DNA of 64,000 nt from Biostraticola tofi (GCF_004343195.1 NZ_SMCR01000009.1:62001-126000), one strand, 5' to 3'. Shown: positions 1 to 11,503, counted from the stretch's first letter. The notes: a model not told the origin generated them from the letters alone. Translations and numbers: made by a program.

Positions 1-700
1 CTGCGGCTCACTGAAGAAAATTATCTGCAATTCAGAGATGGTCAAACAGCAGATCATCCGCTGTTATCAGGTGCCGGAAGATAAATTCGCTATTATTTAC
101 AATGCCATTGACTGCAACCGGTTTTACCCGGCCGATGAAGCTGCCCGACTGCGAGCGCGCCGACAACTGGATCTGCCGGCAGATGCCTGTACGCTGATTT
201 ACGTTGGCTCCGGCTTTGAACGCAAAGGGCTGAAACAGGCCATTACCGCCATTGCCAGCACCGACCGATATCTGATCGTGGTAGGACAGGATAAACACCA
301 GCAGAAATACCGGGCTTTTGCCCAGAGCCTGGGTTGCCTGCAGCGTATTCGTTTCGTCGGCGTACAAAAGGAGGTGTTAGCCTTCTATCATGCTGCGGAT
401 GGTTTGATATTGCCAACGCTCTACGATCCGTTTCCCAATGTTATCCTGGAGGCGATGGCCTGCGGACTGCCGGTGATTACCAGCCTGAGCTGCGGAGGGG
501 CGGAATTTATTGAACAGGGCCGACAGGGCTTCGTTTGTGATGCACTGGATGCTGAATCCCTTGCCAGTTTCAGCGCACAGATTCCGCTGCGTCATCGCGA
601 TCCACAGATGGGTTACCTGGCGCGTAAACGCGTGCTGGGCTGTACGCCAGCTCATCTTTCCGAGCAACTGCTCCAGCTTTATCAGCAGTTGCTGCCATAA
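1..700 (+). CDS. LPS core glycosyltransferase, GT4 family (5' end outside window)
   Basis: The open frame enters from the left edge (codons from base 2) and ends at 700, so only about the last 230 residues are seen. They hold the C-terminal nucleotide-sugar-binding half of a GT-B, family 4 glycosyltransferase: GSGFERKGL, VVGQDK, and the EX7E-like stretch PFPNVILEAMACGLPVITS. The same features are found in WaaG-type and WabH-type enzymes that add hexoses to the inner or outer core of lipopolysaccharide at the cytoplasmic face of the inner membrane. The position just upstream of waaA fits the end of a waa core operon. The acceptor and sugar cannot be read from the sequence, so no symbol is given. 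Confidence 0.85.
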   Translation, partial: CGSLKKIICNSEMVKQQIIRCYQVPEDKFAIIYNAIDCNRFYPADEAARLRARRQLDLPADACTLIYVGSGFERKGLKQAITAIASTDRYLIVVGQDKHQQKYRAFAQSLGCLQRIRFVGVQKEVLAFYHAADGLILPTLYDPFPNVILEAMACGLPVITSLSCGGAEFIEQGRQGFVCDALDAESLASFSAQIPLRHRDPQMGYLARKRVLGCTPAHLSEQLLQLYQQLLP

Positions 701-831
701 TAAAAACACCGGATGTAATGAGGGAAAATGACTTATCTGTTAGCATGGCGATGCCTAAGGTGAGATTTGAATAATTTGGATAAAAACTAACTCAGCACAT
801 CAATCGCTGTGCCTTACAATAGCTAACTATA

Positions 832-2100
832 ATGATATATAATTTAATCATCTATTTAATTCAGCCTCTTATCTGGTTGCGATTATTGTGGCGCAGTCGT
901 AAAGCCCCTGCCTACCGCCGGCGCTGGGCTGAACGTTACGGTTTCTGCCGAGGTAAAGTCAAAGCCGGCGGCATCATGCTGCACTCGGTCTCCGTTGGAG
1001 AAACGCTGGCGGCTATTCCTCTGGTACGGGCCTTGCGTCATCGCTATCCGTTCCTGCCCATAACCGTCACCACCATGACGCCCACCGGTTCAGAACGCGT
1101 CCAGTCGGCATTCGGCAAAGACGTGCACCATGTCTATCTGCCCTACGATCTGCCAGGGGCGATGAATCGATTTTTGAATGAAGTTAACCCCAAGCTGGTT
1201 ATCGTAATGGAAACCGAGCTCTGGCCAAATCTTATCAAGTCACTGCATCAGCGCAAGATCCCCCTGGTGGTGGCCAACGCCCGGCTTTCAGCACGTTCAG
1301 CAGCAGGCTATAAAAAATTCAGCGGCTTTATCGGCAATATCATGCGCCGCATCACGCTTATCGCCGCACAGAATCAGGAAGACGGCGACCGCTTTCTTGA
1401 ACTGGGCCTCAAGCGTAATCAACTGGCGATTACCGGCAGCCTGAAATTCGATATCTCGATCACTCCGGAACTGGCCGCCAGAGCTCTCGCCCTGCGCCGG
1501 CAGTGGGCCCCTCGCCGGCCGGTATGGATCGCCACCAGTACCCACGATGGCGAAGAAACATTGATTCTGCAGGCCCATCGCCAGCTGCTGGCGGTGTTCC
1601 CGGAGCTGTTGTTGATGCTGGTGCCGCGGCATCCTGAACGCTTCATCAATGCGCGGGAATTGACGCAAAAAGCGGGGTTCAGCCAGATCCTGCGCAGTTC
1701 AGGCGAAATTCCTTCCTCCAGTACCCAGGTGATCATCGGCGACAGTATGGGCGAGCTGATGCTGCTGTATGGCATTGCCGATGTGGCTTTTGTCGGCGGC
1801 AGCCTGGTGGATCGCGGGGGCCATAACCCGCTTGAGGCTGCAGCCCATGCCATGCCGGTGCTGATGGGACCCCACACATTCAATTTCAAGGATATCTGCG
1901 CCAAACTCTCTGAGGCCGGCGGTCTTATCACCGTTACCGACGTGCCGTCGCTGGTCAAAGAAGTCACCACATTGCTGACCGACGAAGATTATCGGCTGTA
2001 CTATGGTCGCCATGCCGTGGAAGTTCTGCATCAGAACCAGGGCGCTCTGCAGCGTTTGCTTCATTTGCTTGAGCCGTACCTGCCCCCCCGGAGCCAGTAA
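832..2100 (+). CDS. waaA: 3-deoxy-D-manno-octulosonic acid (Kdo) transferase
   Basis: WaaA (KdtA) moves Kdo from CMP-Kdo to lipid IVA, the step that founds the LPS inner core. It is anchored to the cytoplasmic side of the inner membrane. The 422-residue product starts with a hydrophobic anchor (IIYLIQPLIWLRLLW) and continues with the conserved GGIMLHSVSVGE and METELWPNL stretches, then FVGGSL followed by GGHNPLEAAAHA near the C terminus. Length and sequence match the E. coli protein (425 aa) throughout. The ATG at 832 gives the expected N terminus. The stop abuts the next gene (waaE at 2101), and waaA-waaE-coaD look co-transcribed. Confidence 0.98.
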   Translation: MIYNLIIYLIQPLIWLRLLWRSRKAPAYRRRWAERYGFCRGKVKAGGIMLHSVSVGETLAAIPLVRALRHRYPFLPITVTTMTPTGSERVQSAFGKDVHHVYLPYDLPGAMNRFLNEVNPKLVIVMETELWPNLIKSLHQRKIPLVVANARLSARSAAGYKKFSGFIGNIMRRITLIAAQNQEDGDRFLELGLKRNQLAITGSLKFDISITPELAARALALRRQWAPRRPVWIATSTHDGEETLILQAHRQLLAVFPELLLMLVPRHPERFINARELTQKAGFSQILRSSGEIPSSSTQVIIGDSMGELMLLYGIADVAFVGGSLVDRGGHNPLEAAAHAMPVLMGPHTFNFKDICAKLSEAGGLITVTDVPSLVKEVTTLLTDEDYRLYYGRHAVEVLHQNQGALQRLLHLLEPYLPPRSQ

Positions 2101-3359
<1,259 letters not shown>

Positions 3360-3363
3360 GGGT

Positions 3364-4173
3364 CTAATGCTGGCACTGCGGGCAGAAGAAGGTGCTGCGC
3401 TGGCCATGCCTGGCAGTCAATATCGGCGTTCCGCATACCCGGCACGGCTCGCCGCCGCGCCCGTAGACCTGCAGCTCCTGCACAAAATATCCCGGTTTAC
3501 CATCGGACTGCATAAAATCCCGCAGCGTAGTGCCGCCCTGCTCGATTGAACGCAGCAGCACAGCTTTGATAGTCTCGGCCAGCAGCGCGGCTTCTGCCTC
3601 AGTGAGCGAGCCGGCGGGCCGGTCAGGAAGAATACCCGCCACAAACAGCGATTCACTGGCATAGATATTGCCGACACCGACCACCAGCTTGTTATCCATC
3701 AGCCACGGTTTTAATAAAGTCCGTTTATTGCGTGAACGCGCAAACAGCCATTCTGCGTTGAAATCTTCACTCAGCGGTTCGGGACCAAGGTGAGACAGGA
3801 CGCTGCTGGTCGCCAGATCATCGCTCCACAGCCAGGCACCGAACCGGCGCGGGTCGGTATAGCGTATAATGCAACCATTGCTCATGATCAGATCGACATG
3901 GTCGTGCTTTTGGGCGGGAATCGGCTGCGGCAATACTCTCAGGCTGCCCGACATGCCGAGATGGACAATAATCCAGCCATCCTCCAGTTCCAGCAGCAAA
4001 TACTTGGCCCGGCGCTGTACGCTCAGCACCTTTTTATTTCGCAAACGAATGACTTCACTGGCAACCGGCCAGCGCAAGCGTGCGTTCCGGACCACCGCAT
4101 TGACGATAGTATGGCCGGCAACCCAGGGCTCTATACCCCGGCGGCTGGTTTCAACTTCTGGCAGTTCAGGCAT
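3364..4173 (-). CDS. mutM: Formamidopyrimidine-DNA glycosylase (Fpg/MutM)
   Basis: MutM removes 8-oxoguanine and formamidopyrimidines and cuts the abasic site by beta,delta elimination. The 269-residue product starts PELPEVET, giving the catalytic N-terminal proline and Glu2 after methionine removal. It ends with a four-cysteine zinc finger (CRVCG ... CPQC), and the helix-two-turn-helix residues [10 protein letters not shown] lie in the middle. A longer frame exists from 4209, but the catalytic proline must follow the initiator, so the start at 4173 is the only functional one. It lies downstream of rpmB-rpmG on the same strand, separated from them by a strong terminator hairpin. Confidence 0.98.
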   Translation of the reverse strand: MPELPEVETSRRGIEPWVAGHTIVNAVVRNARLRWPVASEVIRLRNKKVLSVQRRAKYLLLELEDGWIIVHLGMSGSLRVLPQPIPAQKHDHVDLIMSNGCIIRYTDPRRFGAWLWSDDLATSSVLSHLGPEPLSEDFNAEWLFARSRNKRTLLKPWLMDNKLVVGVGNIYASESLFVAGILPDRPAGSLTEAEAALLAETIKAVLLRSIEQGGTTLRDFMQSDGKPGYFVQELQVYGRGGEPCRVCGTPILTARHGQRSTFFCPQCQH

Positions 4174-4209
4174 GTTTTTAACCATTTGGCAGTAGAAAGA
4201 GTGACCCAT

Positions 4210-4238
4210 AAAAAAACCCGGCCTGAGCCGGGTTTTTT
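4210..4238 (-). terminator. Rho-independent terminator after rpmG (bidirectional shape)
   Basis: A perfect stem AACCCGGC with a CTGA loop and GCCGGGTT is flanked by A and T tracts on both sides, so it can end transcription on either strand. It sits between rpmG and mutM and would terminate most rpmB-rpmG transcripts. Confidence 0.85.
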
Positions 4239-4253
4239 AGCAGTCCACTAAAA

Positions 4254-4424
<171 letters not shown>

Positions 4425-4437
4425 TCAGATCCTTTCC

Positions 4438-4695
<258 letters not shown>

Positions 4696-4742
4696 TCAGC
4701 TCGAGCTTCGTAAACAGGGTGTTGGCCGCCTCGTCAGGCTTT

Positions 4743-4809
4743 AGAGCCTATCTCAGCATATTCACTGAGGAGAGCTACCAACAGATTTGACTCTGCTGAG
4801 ATAGGCTCT
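4743..4809. repeat. Perfect 16-bp inverted repeat between radC and rpmB
   Basis: Arms AGAGCCTATCTCAGCA (4743-4758) and TGCTGAGATAGGCTCT (4794-4809) are exact reverse complements separated by 35 bases. No T tract follows either arm, so it is not a classical terminator. I did not see the same arm elsewhere in the window. It may be a palindromic repeat element or a structured leader upstream of the ribosomal protein operon. Confidence 0.8.
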
Positions 4810-4914
4810 CAACGCCACACCCAAGATTCTCAAAGGTGGCGTAGTATACGCCTTGAGGCGCAAGTGCTCAAGTCCCGCACAACTAAAGATCCCGCCGGAT
4901 CGCATAAAACATGC

Positions 4915-5598
4915 TCACAACCACCCTCTTTCGGCAAAAGAAACGCAATCTCCCGCACCGATGACCAGATGATCGAGTACCCGGATATCTAGATAAAGGC
5001 ATGCTTTTACTACTCGTTCGGTCACTTCGCGGTCAGCGCGACTGGGCTCAGCATTTCCAGACGGGTGATTGTGCGCCAAAATAACTGCCGCTGCATTGAC
5101 TTTAAGCGCCTCGCGCAGTATTTCACGCGGATGGACCTCCACGCTGTTCACCGTGCCCTGAAAAAGCTCCCGATGGCAGATGAGGTGATGCCGATTATCC
5201 AGAAACAGTACGATAAAAATTTCCCGCTCGCGACGGGCGAGCAGCAACTGAAGATAATTGCGGGCCATAATCGGGCTGGTCATTACATTTTCACGCATCA
5301 GGCGGGAACAGTAATAACGGTGGGCCATCTCTCCTACCGCCTGGAGCTGGGCGTAGGTTGCAACCCCCAGCCCCTTGGTATCGCAGAGTATGTTACGTTC
5401 TGCCGAAATCAGCTTATGCAGCGATCCGAAATGACTCAGCAGATTTTCCGCCAGTTGCATAACGTGCAGGCCTGGCAACCCGGTGCGCAGGAAAATCGCC
5501 AGTAGTTCGGTATCCGTCAACGATGATGGCCCTTCTTCGATGAGCTTTTCCCGAGGCCTTAAATGCGTTGGCCAGAGTGTTTTAATAGTCGTATCCAT
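4915..5598 (-). CDS. radC: RadC family JAMM/MPN-fold protein
   Basis: The 227-residue product has an N-terminal helix-hairpin-helix-like region ([18 protein letters not shown]) and a C-terminal JAMM metalloprotease-fold domain with the metal motif built from [21 protein letters not shown]. RadC proteins were once linked to DNA repair, but their biochemical role is unsettled. The position between coaBC (divergent) and rpmB is the conserved enterobacterial order. Its length is close to the E. coli protein, and the metal-binding His-x-His-Pro residues are intact. Confidence 0.95.
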   Translation of the reverse strand: MDTTIKTLWPTHLRPREKLIEEGPSSLTDTELLAIFLRTGLPGLHVMQLAENLLSHFGSLHKLISAERNILCDTKGLGVATYAQLQAVGEMAHRYYCSRLMRENVMTSPIMARNYLQLLLARREREIFIVLFLDNRHHLICHRELFQGTVNSVEVHPREILREALKVNAAAVILAHNHPSGNAEPSRADREVTERVVKACLYLDIRVLDHLVIGAGDCVSFAERGWL

Positions 5599-5779
5599 GC
5601 AGCCTCCGTGCTGTTTTTTTCCTATCTTGCCACTGTGACCTCGCCGCCGCGACGGGCAATCCCCTTAATCTGAACGCGCTTAGCAACCCGCCTTTGGGAT
5701 CAATGAAACAGACCAGTGACGATTGGCCTGAGGGTTATGGTAAAATAACGGCAATATCGTTTTTACATGGGCAATCGAG

Positions 5780-7003
5780 ATGGCGGGACTGGCTGGCAAA
5801 CATATTGTAATTGGCGTAAGCGGAGGTATTGCCGCCTATAAAACCCCTGAGCTGGTACGACGCCTGCGCGATCGGGGCGCTGAGGTCAGGGTGGTGATGA
5901 CCCCGGCGGCCAAAGCCTTTATTACGCCGCTGACGCTGCAGGCGGTGTCCGGTTATCCGGTTGCCGATGATTTGCTGGATCCGGCGGCTGAAGCCGCCAT
6001 GGGTCACATTGAACTCGGCAAATGGGCCGACCTGGTGCTGCTGGCGCCCGCCAGCGCTGATTTGATGGCGCGCCTGGCGGCAGGGATGGCCAATGACCTG
6101 CTGACGACCGTCTGCCTGGCGACCGCCGCCCCGATCGCCATCGCTCCCGCCATGAACCAGCAGATGTACCGGGCGGCGGCTACCCAGGCCAACCTGCACA
6201 CCCTGGTGGCGCGCGGCATGCTGATATGGGGTCCGGAAAGCGGCAGCCAGGCCTGCGGCGATGTGGGGCCCGGCAGAATGCTGGATCCCCTGCTGCTGGT
6301 AGACCAGGTGGTCGACCATTTTTTGCCCGCCCGTCCCCTGGCCCCTCTCAATATCATGATTACCGCCGGTCCGACCCGGGAAGCCCTCGACCCGGTCAGG
6401 TTTATCAGTAATCACAGCTCGGGCAAAATGGGCTTTGCCATTGCAGAGGCGGCGGCAGCCAACGGGGGTAATGTTACGCTAGTGGCCGGTCCGGTTGATT
6501 TGCCTACGCCGCCCGGAGTAAAGCGCATTGATGTGGTGACGGCGCTGGAAATGCAGCAGGCGGTGATGCAGTCGGTCGAGCAACAGCATATTTTCATTGG
6601 CTGCGCCGCCGTGGCCGACTATCGGGCCAGCAGTCCTGCCGATGACAAAATCAAAAGCAGTGGCGATGAAATTACCTTTACCCTTATTAAAAACCCTGAC
6701 ATCGTTGCCGGGGTCGGGTCCATGACCCAGCATCGTCCGTATGTCGTCGGATTTGCGGCTGAAACCCGGAATGTGGAAGAATACGCCCGGCAGAAGCGTA
6801 TTCGTAAAAATCTTGATTTAATCTGTGCTAATGACGTTTCCCGGCCCGGGCAAGGGTTCAACAGTGACAGCAACGCGCTGCATCTGATCTGGCAGGATGG
6901 AGAAAGCCGGTTACCACTGAGCGATAAATCTATGCTTGGTAAACAATTAATAGAAGAGATTGTCAGCCTCTATGAAGAAAAAAATCGACATCAAGATCAT
7001 TGA
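5780..7003 (+). CDS. coaBC: Bifunctional phosphopantothenoylcysteine decarboxylase / phosphopantothenate-cysteine ligase
   Basis: CoaBC (Dfp) performs two consecutive steps of coenzyme A synthesis. The N-terminal flavoprotein domain (about residues 1-190) carries [18 protein letters not shown], the active-site His in [17 protein letters not shown], the PAMNQQMY clamp and the [12 protein letters not shown] stretch. The C-terminal ligase domain begins at [25 protein letters not shown], with KNPDI and [15 protein letters not shown]. The 407 residues match the E. coli protein over the full length. The 3' end overlaps the start of dut by 32 bases. Confidence 0.98.
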   Translation: MAGLAGKHIVIGVSGGIAAYKTPELVRRLRDRGAEVRVVMTPAAKAFITPLTLQAVSGYPVADDLLDPAAEAAMGHIELGKWADLVLLAPASADLMARLAAGMANDLLTTVCLATAAPIAIAPAMNQQMYRAAATQANLHTLVARGMLIWGPESGSQACGDVGPGRMLDPLLLVDQVVDHFLPARPLAPLNIMITAGPTREALDPVRFISNHSSGKMGFAIAEAAAANGGNVTLVAGPVDLPTPPGVKRIDVVTALEMQQAVMQSVEQQHIFIGCAAVADYRASSPADDKIKSSGDEITFTLIKNPDIVAGVGSMTQHRPYVVGFAAETRNVEEYARQKRIRKNLDLICANDVSRPGQGFNSDSNALHLIWQDGESRLPLSDKSMLGKQLIEEIVSLYEEKNRHQDH

Positions 7004-7430
7004 TCGCCGTATTGGTGATCTTTTCCCATTACCGGCTTACGCTACCACCGGCTCCGCCGGCCTTGACTTACGCGCCTGTATTGATGGCCCGGTAGTCATT
7101 GCCCCCGGGGAAACCCAGATGATTCCCACCGGCCTGGCGATTCATATCGAGGATACCGGGTTGGCGGCGGTTATCTTGCCGCGCTCAGGTCTCGGCCACA
7201 AGCATGGCATTGTTCTGGGTAATCTGGTGGGTCTGATTGACTCCGATTATCAGGGAGAGCTTAACGTGTCGGTCTGGAATCGCGGCCATGACGTGTTTAC
7301 CCTGACGCCCGGAGACCGTATGGCGCAATTGGTATTCGTACCGGTAGTTCAGGTTGAATTCAATATCGTGGAGGGTTTCAACCAAAGCGATCGTGGTGAA
7401 GGCGGTTTCGGCCATTCCGGCCGTCAGTAA
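6972..7430 (+). CDS. dut: dUTP diphosphatase
   Basis: Dut hydrolyses dUTP to dUMP, keeping uracil out of DNA and feeding thymidylate synthesis. The 152-residue trimeric enzyme shows its five conserved motifs, including [41 protein letters not shown] and the C-terminal [12 protein letters not shown] start it at the ATG at 6972, which gives the family N terminus (MKKKIDIK) and lies inside the 3' end of coaBC, rather than at an in-frame start at 6960. Confidence 0.98.
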   Translation: MKKKIDIKIIDRRIGDLFPLPAYATTGSAGLDLRACIDGPVVIAPGETQMIPTGLAIHIEDTGLAAVILPRSGLGHKHGIVLGNLVGLIDSDYQGELNVSVWNRGHDVFTLTPGDRMAQLVFVPVVQVEFNIVEGFNQSDRGEGGFGHSGRQ

Positions 7431-7454
7431 GCGTTAACGCAGGACACGCTTACC

Positions 7455-7512
7455 GGCATCGAAAATTTCCAATATCAATGCCGTAACATATTCAGATGTT
7501 ACGGCCGATGCC
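7455..7512. repeat. Nested inverted repeats between dut and slmA
   Basis: An inner perfect 10-bp palindrome (GCCGTAACAT at 7480-7489 and its complement at 7496-7505) is enclosed by a 7-bp outer pair (GGCATCG at 7455, CGATGCC at 7506). There is no U tract. The structure lies in the slmA leader, so it could be a processing signal, an attenuator or a protein-binding palindrome. Confidence 0.6.
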
Positions 7513-7559
7513 TGATGTTTATCCATTACCGATTGATATTATCCAGGGACCTATCCAGC

Positions 7560-8159
7560 ATGGCTGAAAAAGAGAATACGAAACGTAACCGCCGCGAGGA
7601 GATCCTGCAGGCCTTGGCGCAAATGCTTGAGTCCAGCGACGGCAGTCAGCGTATCACCACCGCAAAGCTGGCTGCGACAGTCGGTGTTTCAGAAGCGGCG
7701 CTTTATCGCCATTTCCCCAGTAAAACCCGTATGTTCGATAGTCTGATTGAGTTTATCGAAGACAGCCTTATCAGCCGAATCAATCTGATACTACAGGACG
7801 AAAAGGAAACACTTAATCGTCTTCGTCTGATTTTGCTGCTTATTCTGGGTTTTGCCGAACGTAACCCAGGTCTGACCCGTATCATGAGTGGTCATGCGCT
7901 GATGTTTGAACAGGATCGCTTACAGGGGCGTATCAACCAGCTTTATGAACGCATTGAAGTGCAATTACGGCAAGTCCTGCGCGAACGCAAGCTCAGGGAG
8001 GGTGAGGCCTTCGAACATGATGAAGCCCTGCTTGCAGGTCAGCTGCTGGCATTTTGCGAGGGCATGCTTTCCCGTTTCGTTCGTACCGAATTCCGTTACC
8101 TGCCTACCGAGGATTTCGATACGCGCTGGCCGCTGCTGGTGGCGCAACTGGGACGCTGA
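7560..8159 (+). CDS. slmA: Nucleoid occlusion factor SlmA (TetR family)
   Basis: SlmA binds specific chromosomal sites and blocks FtsZ ring assembly over the nucleoid. The 199-residue product has an N-terminal TetR helix-turn-helix ([23 protein letters not shown], about residues 30-55) and an all-helical C-terminal domain close to the E. coli sequence. A longer frame from 7515 exists, but the family N terminus [16 protein letters not shown] starts at 7560. The gene sits between dut and pyrE as in other enterobacteria. Confidence 0.97.
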   Translation: MAEKENTKRNRREEILQALAQMLESSDGSQRITTAKLAATVGVSEAALYRHFPSKTRMFDSLIEFIEDSLISRINLILQDEKETLNRLRLILLLILGFAERNPGLTRIMSGHALMFEQDRLQGRINQLYERIEVQLRQVLRERKLREGEAFEHDEALLAGQLLAFCEGMLSRFVRTEFRYLPTEDFDTRWPLLVAQLGR

Positions 8160-8207
8160 ACCGTGTGAAAAGCGGTGCGGCCCGGCCCGCACCGCCAGGC
8201 GCAACGA

Positions 8208-8849
8208 TCAGATCCCGTATTGGCGCTGATAGGCGCGAACCGACGCCAGATGATCCGCCATTTCGGTCTTTTCTCCCAGATAATCAATCAGGTCTGCCAG
8301 TGTAACAATGGCGATGACCTGACAGTGGTAATCCCGCTCGACTTCCTGAATGGCCGATATCTCGCCGCGGCCCTTTTCCTGCCGGTCAAGCGAAATCAAC
8401 ACGCCGGCCAACGTGGCGTGATGCGCGGTGATAATGTCCATAGACTCACGGATAGCGGTGCCTGCGGTAATGACATCATCCACCAGCATCACTTTGCCCT
8501 GCAGCGGACTGCCAACCAGATTGCCGCCTTCGCCATGGGTCTTGGCTTCCTTACGATTAAAGCAGTAAGGCACATCACGCTCATAATGGTCAGCCAGTGC
8601 CACTGCGGCAGTGGTCGCAATAGGGATGCCTTTGTAGGCAGGGCCGAACAGCAAATCAAAATCGATAGCCGAATCCACTAACGCCGCCGCATAAAAACGG
8701 CCCAGCAGCGCCAGGTCGCGACCGGTATTGAACAGGCCTGCATTGAAAAAATAGGGGCTGATGCGGCCCGATTTTAGCGTAAATTCGCCGAACTTCAGTA
8801 CCTGCTTGTTTAAAGCGAATTCAATAAACTGACGCTGATAATCTTTCAC
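8208..8849 (-). CDS. pyrE: Orotate phosphoribosyltransferase
   Basis: PyrE joins orotate to PRPP to give OMP in de novo pyrimidine synthesis. The 213-residue product has the PRPP-binding loop [22 protein letters not shown] and the flexible loop [13 protein letters not shown] chose the GTG at 8849 because it gives the E. coli-like N terminus ([13 protein letters not shown]) and has a GAGGAG site about nine bases upstream. The GTG at 8858 would be too close to that site. The gene follows rph on the same strand, as in the classical rph-pyrE operon. Confidence 0.96.
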   Translation of the reverse strand: MKDYQRQFIEFALNKQVLKFGEFTLKSGRISPYFFNAGLFNTGRDLALLGRFYAAALVDSAIDFDLLFGPAYKGIPIATTAAVALADHYERDVPYCFNRKEAKTHGEGGNLVGSPLQGKVMLVDDVITAGTAIRESMDIITAHHATLAGVLISLDRQEKGRGEISAIQEVERDYHCQVIAIVTLADLIDYLGEKTEMADHLASVRAYQRQYGI

Positions 8850-8883
8850 CGAGACCACTCCTCACTGATGCATCGTATTTTCT

Positions 8884-8927
8884 GCAGCCCCGTTCAGCCC
8901 GAAGGGCGAGCATGGAAAACCGGCTGC
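8884..8927 (-). promoter_or_regulatory. Hairpin in the rph-pyrE intercistronic leader
   Basis: The 159-base gap between rph and pyrE contains an outer stem GCAGCC/GGCTGC and an inner GCCCTTCGGGC hairpin on the minus strand. In E. coli this interval carries the UTP-sensitive pyrE attenuator. Here the stem is present but the following bases (AGAAAATACG) lack the usual long U tract, so classic attenuation is uncertain. Confidence 0.4.
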
Positions 8928-9008
8928 TTTGGATAAAACTGTCTGGCAACAGGCGGCATTACACAGGCAACCTTCATCAACTGTCGATACCGCTGTCGCT
9001 GGAGGAAA

Positions 9009-9725
9009 TTAATCAGCCAGGGCGGCTTTCTGCGCCGCAATCAGGCTTTCAATACCGCCGCGCGCCAGAGACAGCAGTTGCAGCAGTTCTTCCTGACTGA
9101 AGGGCTCGCCTTCGGCCGTTCCCTGAACTTCAATCATGCGGCCATCTTCCATCATGACCACATTCATATCGGTTTCAGCCGCAGCGTCTTCCACGTATTC
9201 CAGATCGCACACCGGCTGGCCGGCGACGATGCCCACGGAAATCGCAGCGACAAAGCCTTTGAACGGATCGGCTTTCAACTGGCCTTTTTTCTTCATACCA
9301 TTGAGCGCATCGGCCAGGGCAACGCAGGCGCCGGTGATAGATGCTGTGCGAGTACCGCCATCGGCCTGCAGGACATCACAGTCCAGAGTGATGGTATATT
9401 CGCCCAGCTTGGTCAAATCCACCGCCGCGCGCAATGAGCGGGCAATCAGACGCTGGATTTCCAGGGTACGCCCACCCTGCTTGCCTTTGGCGGCTTCACG
9501 CGGATTACGGCTGTGGGTGGCGCGGGGCAGCATACCGTACTCGGCGGTAATCCATCCCTGGCCCTGGCCTTTAAGGAAACGCGGCACGCCCTCTTCGACG
9601 GTAGCGGTGCAAAGTACCCGGGTTTCGCCAAAGGCGATAAGCACTGAGCCCTCTGCATGTTTGGTAAAGTGACGGGTGATGGTTACTGGCCGCACTTGCT
9701 GTACGTCTCTGCCTGCTGGGCGCAT
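9009..9725 (-). CDS. rph: Ribonuclease PH
   Basis: RNase PH is a phosphate-dependent 3' exoribonuclease that trims tRNA precursors. The 238-residue product shows [14 protein letters not shown], the phosphate-binding region [40 protein letters not shown] and [18 protein letters not shown]. The frame can be extended to 9767, but the family start is the ATG at 9725 (MRPAGR). The C terminus ([14 protein letters not shown]) is complete, unlike the frameshifted rph of E. coli K-12. It is followed by pyrE and is divergent from yicC. Confidence 0.97.
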   Translation of the reverse strand: MRPAGRDVQQVRPVTITRHFTKHAEGSVLIAFGETRVLCTATVEEGVPRFLKGQGQGWITAEYGMLPRATHSRNPREAAKGKQGGRTLEIQRLIARSLRAAVDLTKLGEYTITLDCDVLQADGGTRTASITGACVALADALNGMKKKGQLKADPFKGFVAAISVGIVAGQPVCDLEYVEDAAAETDMNVVMMEDGRMIEVQGTAEGEPFSQEELLQLLSLARGGIESLIAAQKAALAD

Positions 9726-9862
9726 ATCGGGTATCTCCGGCTCGCAATTCGTGTATTGGCTGCGCATTATACGGCCTTAGATGCCTTATGCCTATCATGC
9801 CCGTCGCTGGGGCGATATAATCCCCCTCAACTCTTATTACCCCATTAACTACAGGTACGCTT

Positions 9863-10726
9863 ATGATTCGCAGTATGACCGCCTTCGCCCGTCGTGAAAT
9901 CAAGGGCAGTTGGGGCAACGCTTCCTGGGAGCTTCGCTCCGTTAATCAGCGTTATCTGGAAACCTACATTCGTTCGCCGGAGCAGTTCCGTGGCCTGGAG
10001 CCCGCCATTCGCGATCGTATCCGTAAACGTCTGACCCGCGGCAAAATCGAGTGCAACCTGCGCTTTGATATCAATCCGCACGCGCAAAGCGCTCTTATTC
10101 TGAATGAAACGTTAGCCAAACAGCTGGTTGAAGCCGCTCAATGGGTCAAGATGCAGAGCGACGAAGGAGAAATAGATCCGGTTGATATCCTGCGCTGGCC
10201 AGGCGTGATGTCGGTACAGGAACAGGATCTGGATGCCATCAGCGCCGAGCTGCTGGCCGGGTTGGATGCCGCCCTGGATGACTTCATCATCGCCCGCGAA
10301 AGCGAAGGGAATGCACTGAAGCTGATGATTGAGCAACGTCTGGCCGGCGTCAGCGCCGCCGTCACCACCGTGCGTCAGCAAATGCCCGACATCCTGCTGT
10401 GGCAGCGCGAGCGCCTGCAGTCAAAGCTGGAAGATGCCAAAGTACAGCTGGAAAACAACCGCCTGGAGCAGGAGTTGGTGATGCTGGCCCAGCGGGTTGA
10501 CGTGGCTGAAGAACTCGACCGGCTCGATGCCCACGTGCAGGAAACCTATAACATCCTGAAGAAGGAAGAGGCCGTCGGCCGGCGCCTTGATTTTATGATG
10601 CAGGAGTTTAACCGGGAGTCGAACACCCTGGCGTCGAAATCGATTAATGCCGGCGTCACCGCGGCGGCGATCGAGCTTAAGGTATTGATTGAGCAGATGC
10701 GTGAGCAGATTCAAAATATCGAGTAG
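9863..10726 (+). CDS. yicC: YicC family endoribonuclease
   Basis: The 287-residue product starts MIRSMTAFARRE and ends EQMREQIQNIE, as E. coli YicC does, with the internal NNRLEQELVMLAQRVDVAEELDRLDAH stretch and the DFMMQEFNRESNTLASKS block. E. coli YicC has been described as an RNase acting with PNPase in small RNA turnover. The gene is divergent from rph. It marks the left border of the accessory region: in E. coli it is followed by dinD, yicG and ligB, none of which is visible here. Confidence 0.96.
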   Translation: MIRSMTAFARREIKGSWGNASWELRSVNQRYLETYIRSPEQFRGLEPAIRDRIRKRLTRGKIECNLRFDINPHAQSALILNETLAKQLVEAAQWVKMQSDEGEIDPVDILRWPGVMSVQEQDLDAISAELLAGLDAALDDFIIARESEGNALKLMIEQRLAGVSAAVTTVRQQMPDILLWQRERLQSKLEDAKVQLENNRLEQELVMLAQRVDVAEELDRLDAHVQETYNILKKEEAVGRRLDFMMQEFNRESNTLASKSINAGVTAAAIELKVLIEQMREQIQNIE

Positions 10727-10762
10727 CCATTCTTGGCGCCGCACGCAATGGTAAAAATCCTG

Positions 10763-10790
10763 AAAGCCTGTCGTGATGCAGGCTTTTTTA
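10763..10790 (+). terminator. Rho-independent terminator of yicC
   Basis: The stem AAAGCCTG / CAGGCTTT around a TCGTGATG loop is followed by a T run. It lies 37 bases after the yicC stop. The next 240 bases or so hold no convincing gene. Confidence 0.85.
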
Positions 10791-11027
10791 TGTTCATGTA
10801 GCCGCATAGGATGTTACCTAAGCGCACACGTCCTTTTTACCTAAGGCCTTAACCTGGCGGATGCCAACAAGCAAGGATTGACTCGCAAGCAGAGCTGCTG
10901 GTAACGCTTAAACAGATAACAATGGCATTTTCACATGACTCGCACCAGAAAGGGATTTTCGATGCCATGACTTGAACGTTTCAAATGCGGCAGAGTAAAC
11001 CGCCATCAGATAAAAGCATTGTCAGGA

Positions 11028-11503
11028 CTATTCACAAACATGTTCACCATGATCGATGAAGGTGCCCCAGAGATCCAATTGCGTTACCCCCTGGCCGCCG
11101 ATAACCGATGAAGCCGCTGGGCGAATGGCGTCAGCGCGCGGCATTACCTCTTTCAGGGGAAAACAAATTCAATAGCCATTGTCGAGTTTCGGTGAATATC
11201 GCTCGCTGTGCGGCAGGGCGGAAAATAAGGCATGCCGCAGTTTTCCGGGTTGATTGTCGCGTCTTCACTGAGATTTTCTGTCACACCCAAATCATCAAAA
11301 AGCGCTCTGACGGCCGTTAACTGCTGCGCACTCATGGCGGCCCTGGCCTCAACCTGTTTGACCGGTCGGATATCCGGCCGACTGGAATGGGTAACGCTGT
11401 AACCCTCAGCGCTTATCTGGGTCTTGCCTACAAAGGGCTTTCTTTCACCTGGAGAGACTTTACTGCCAGGCAGGCATGCTAAGAGCTTTAAACATCCAAG
11501 CAT
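11028..11503 (-). pseudogene. Unidentified protein, probably split by a one-base frameshift
   Basis: I do not recognise this gene. On the minus strand an ORF from the ATG at 11503, preceded by AAGGA at good spacing, runs 116 codons to a stop at 11153. Its N terminus MLGCLKLLAC resembles a very short lipobox. Directly after the stop a second frame reads PLKEVMPRADAIRPAAS and continues to a stop at 11028. Adding one C to the CCCC run at the end of the first frame would fuse both into one product of about 155 residues. The joined segment has normal coding composition. It could be a decayed lipoprotein gene, or two small genes. No homolog can be named. Confidence 0.35.

Noticed and set aside
5735-6415. 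Minus-strand open frame of 226 codons opposite coaBC
   Set aside because: Antisense shadow. It is rich in Gln, Gly and His, as expected from reverse reading of coaBC codons.
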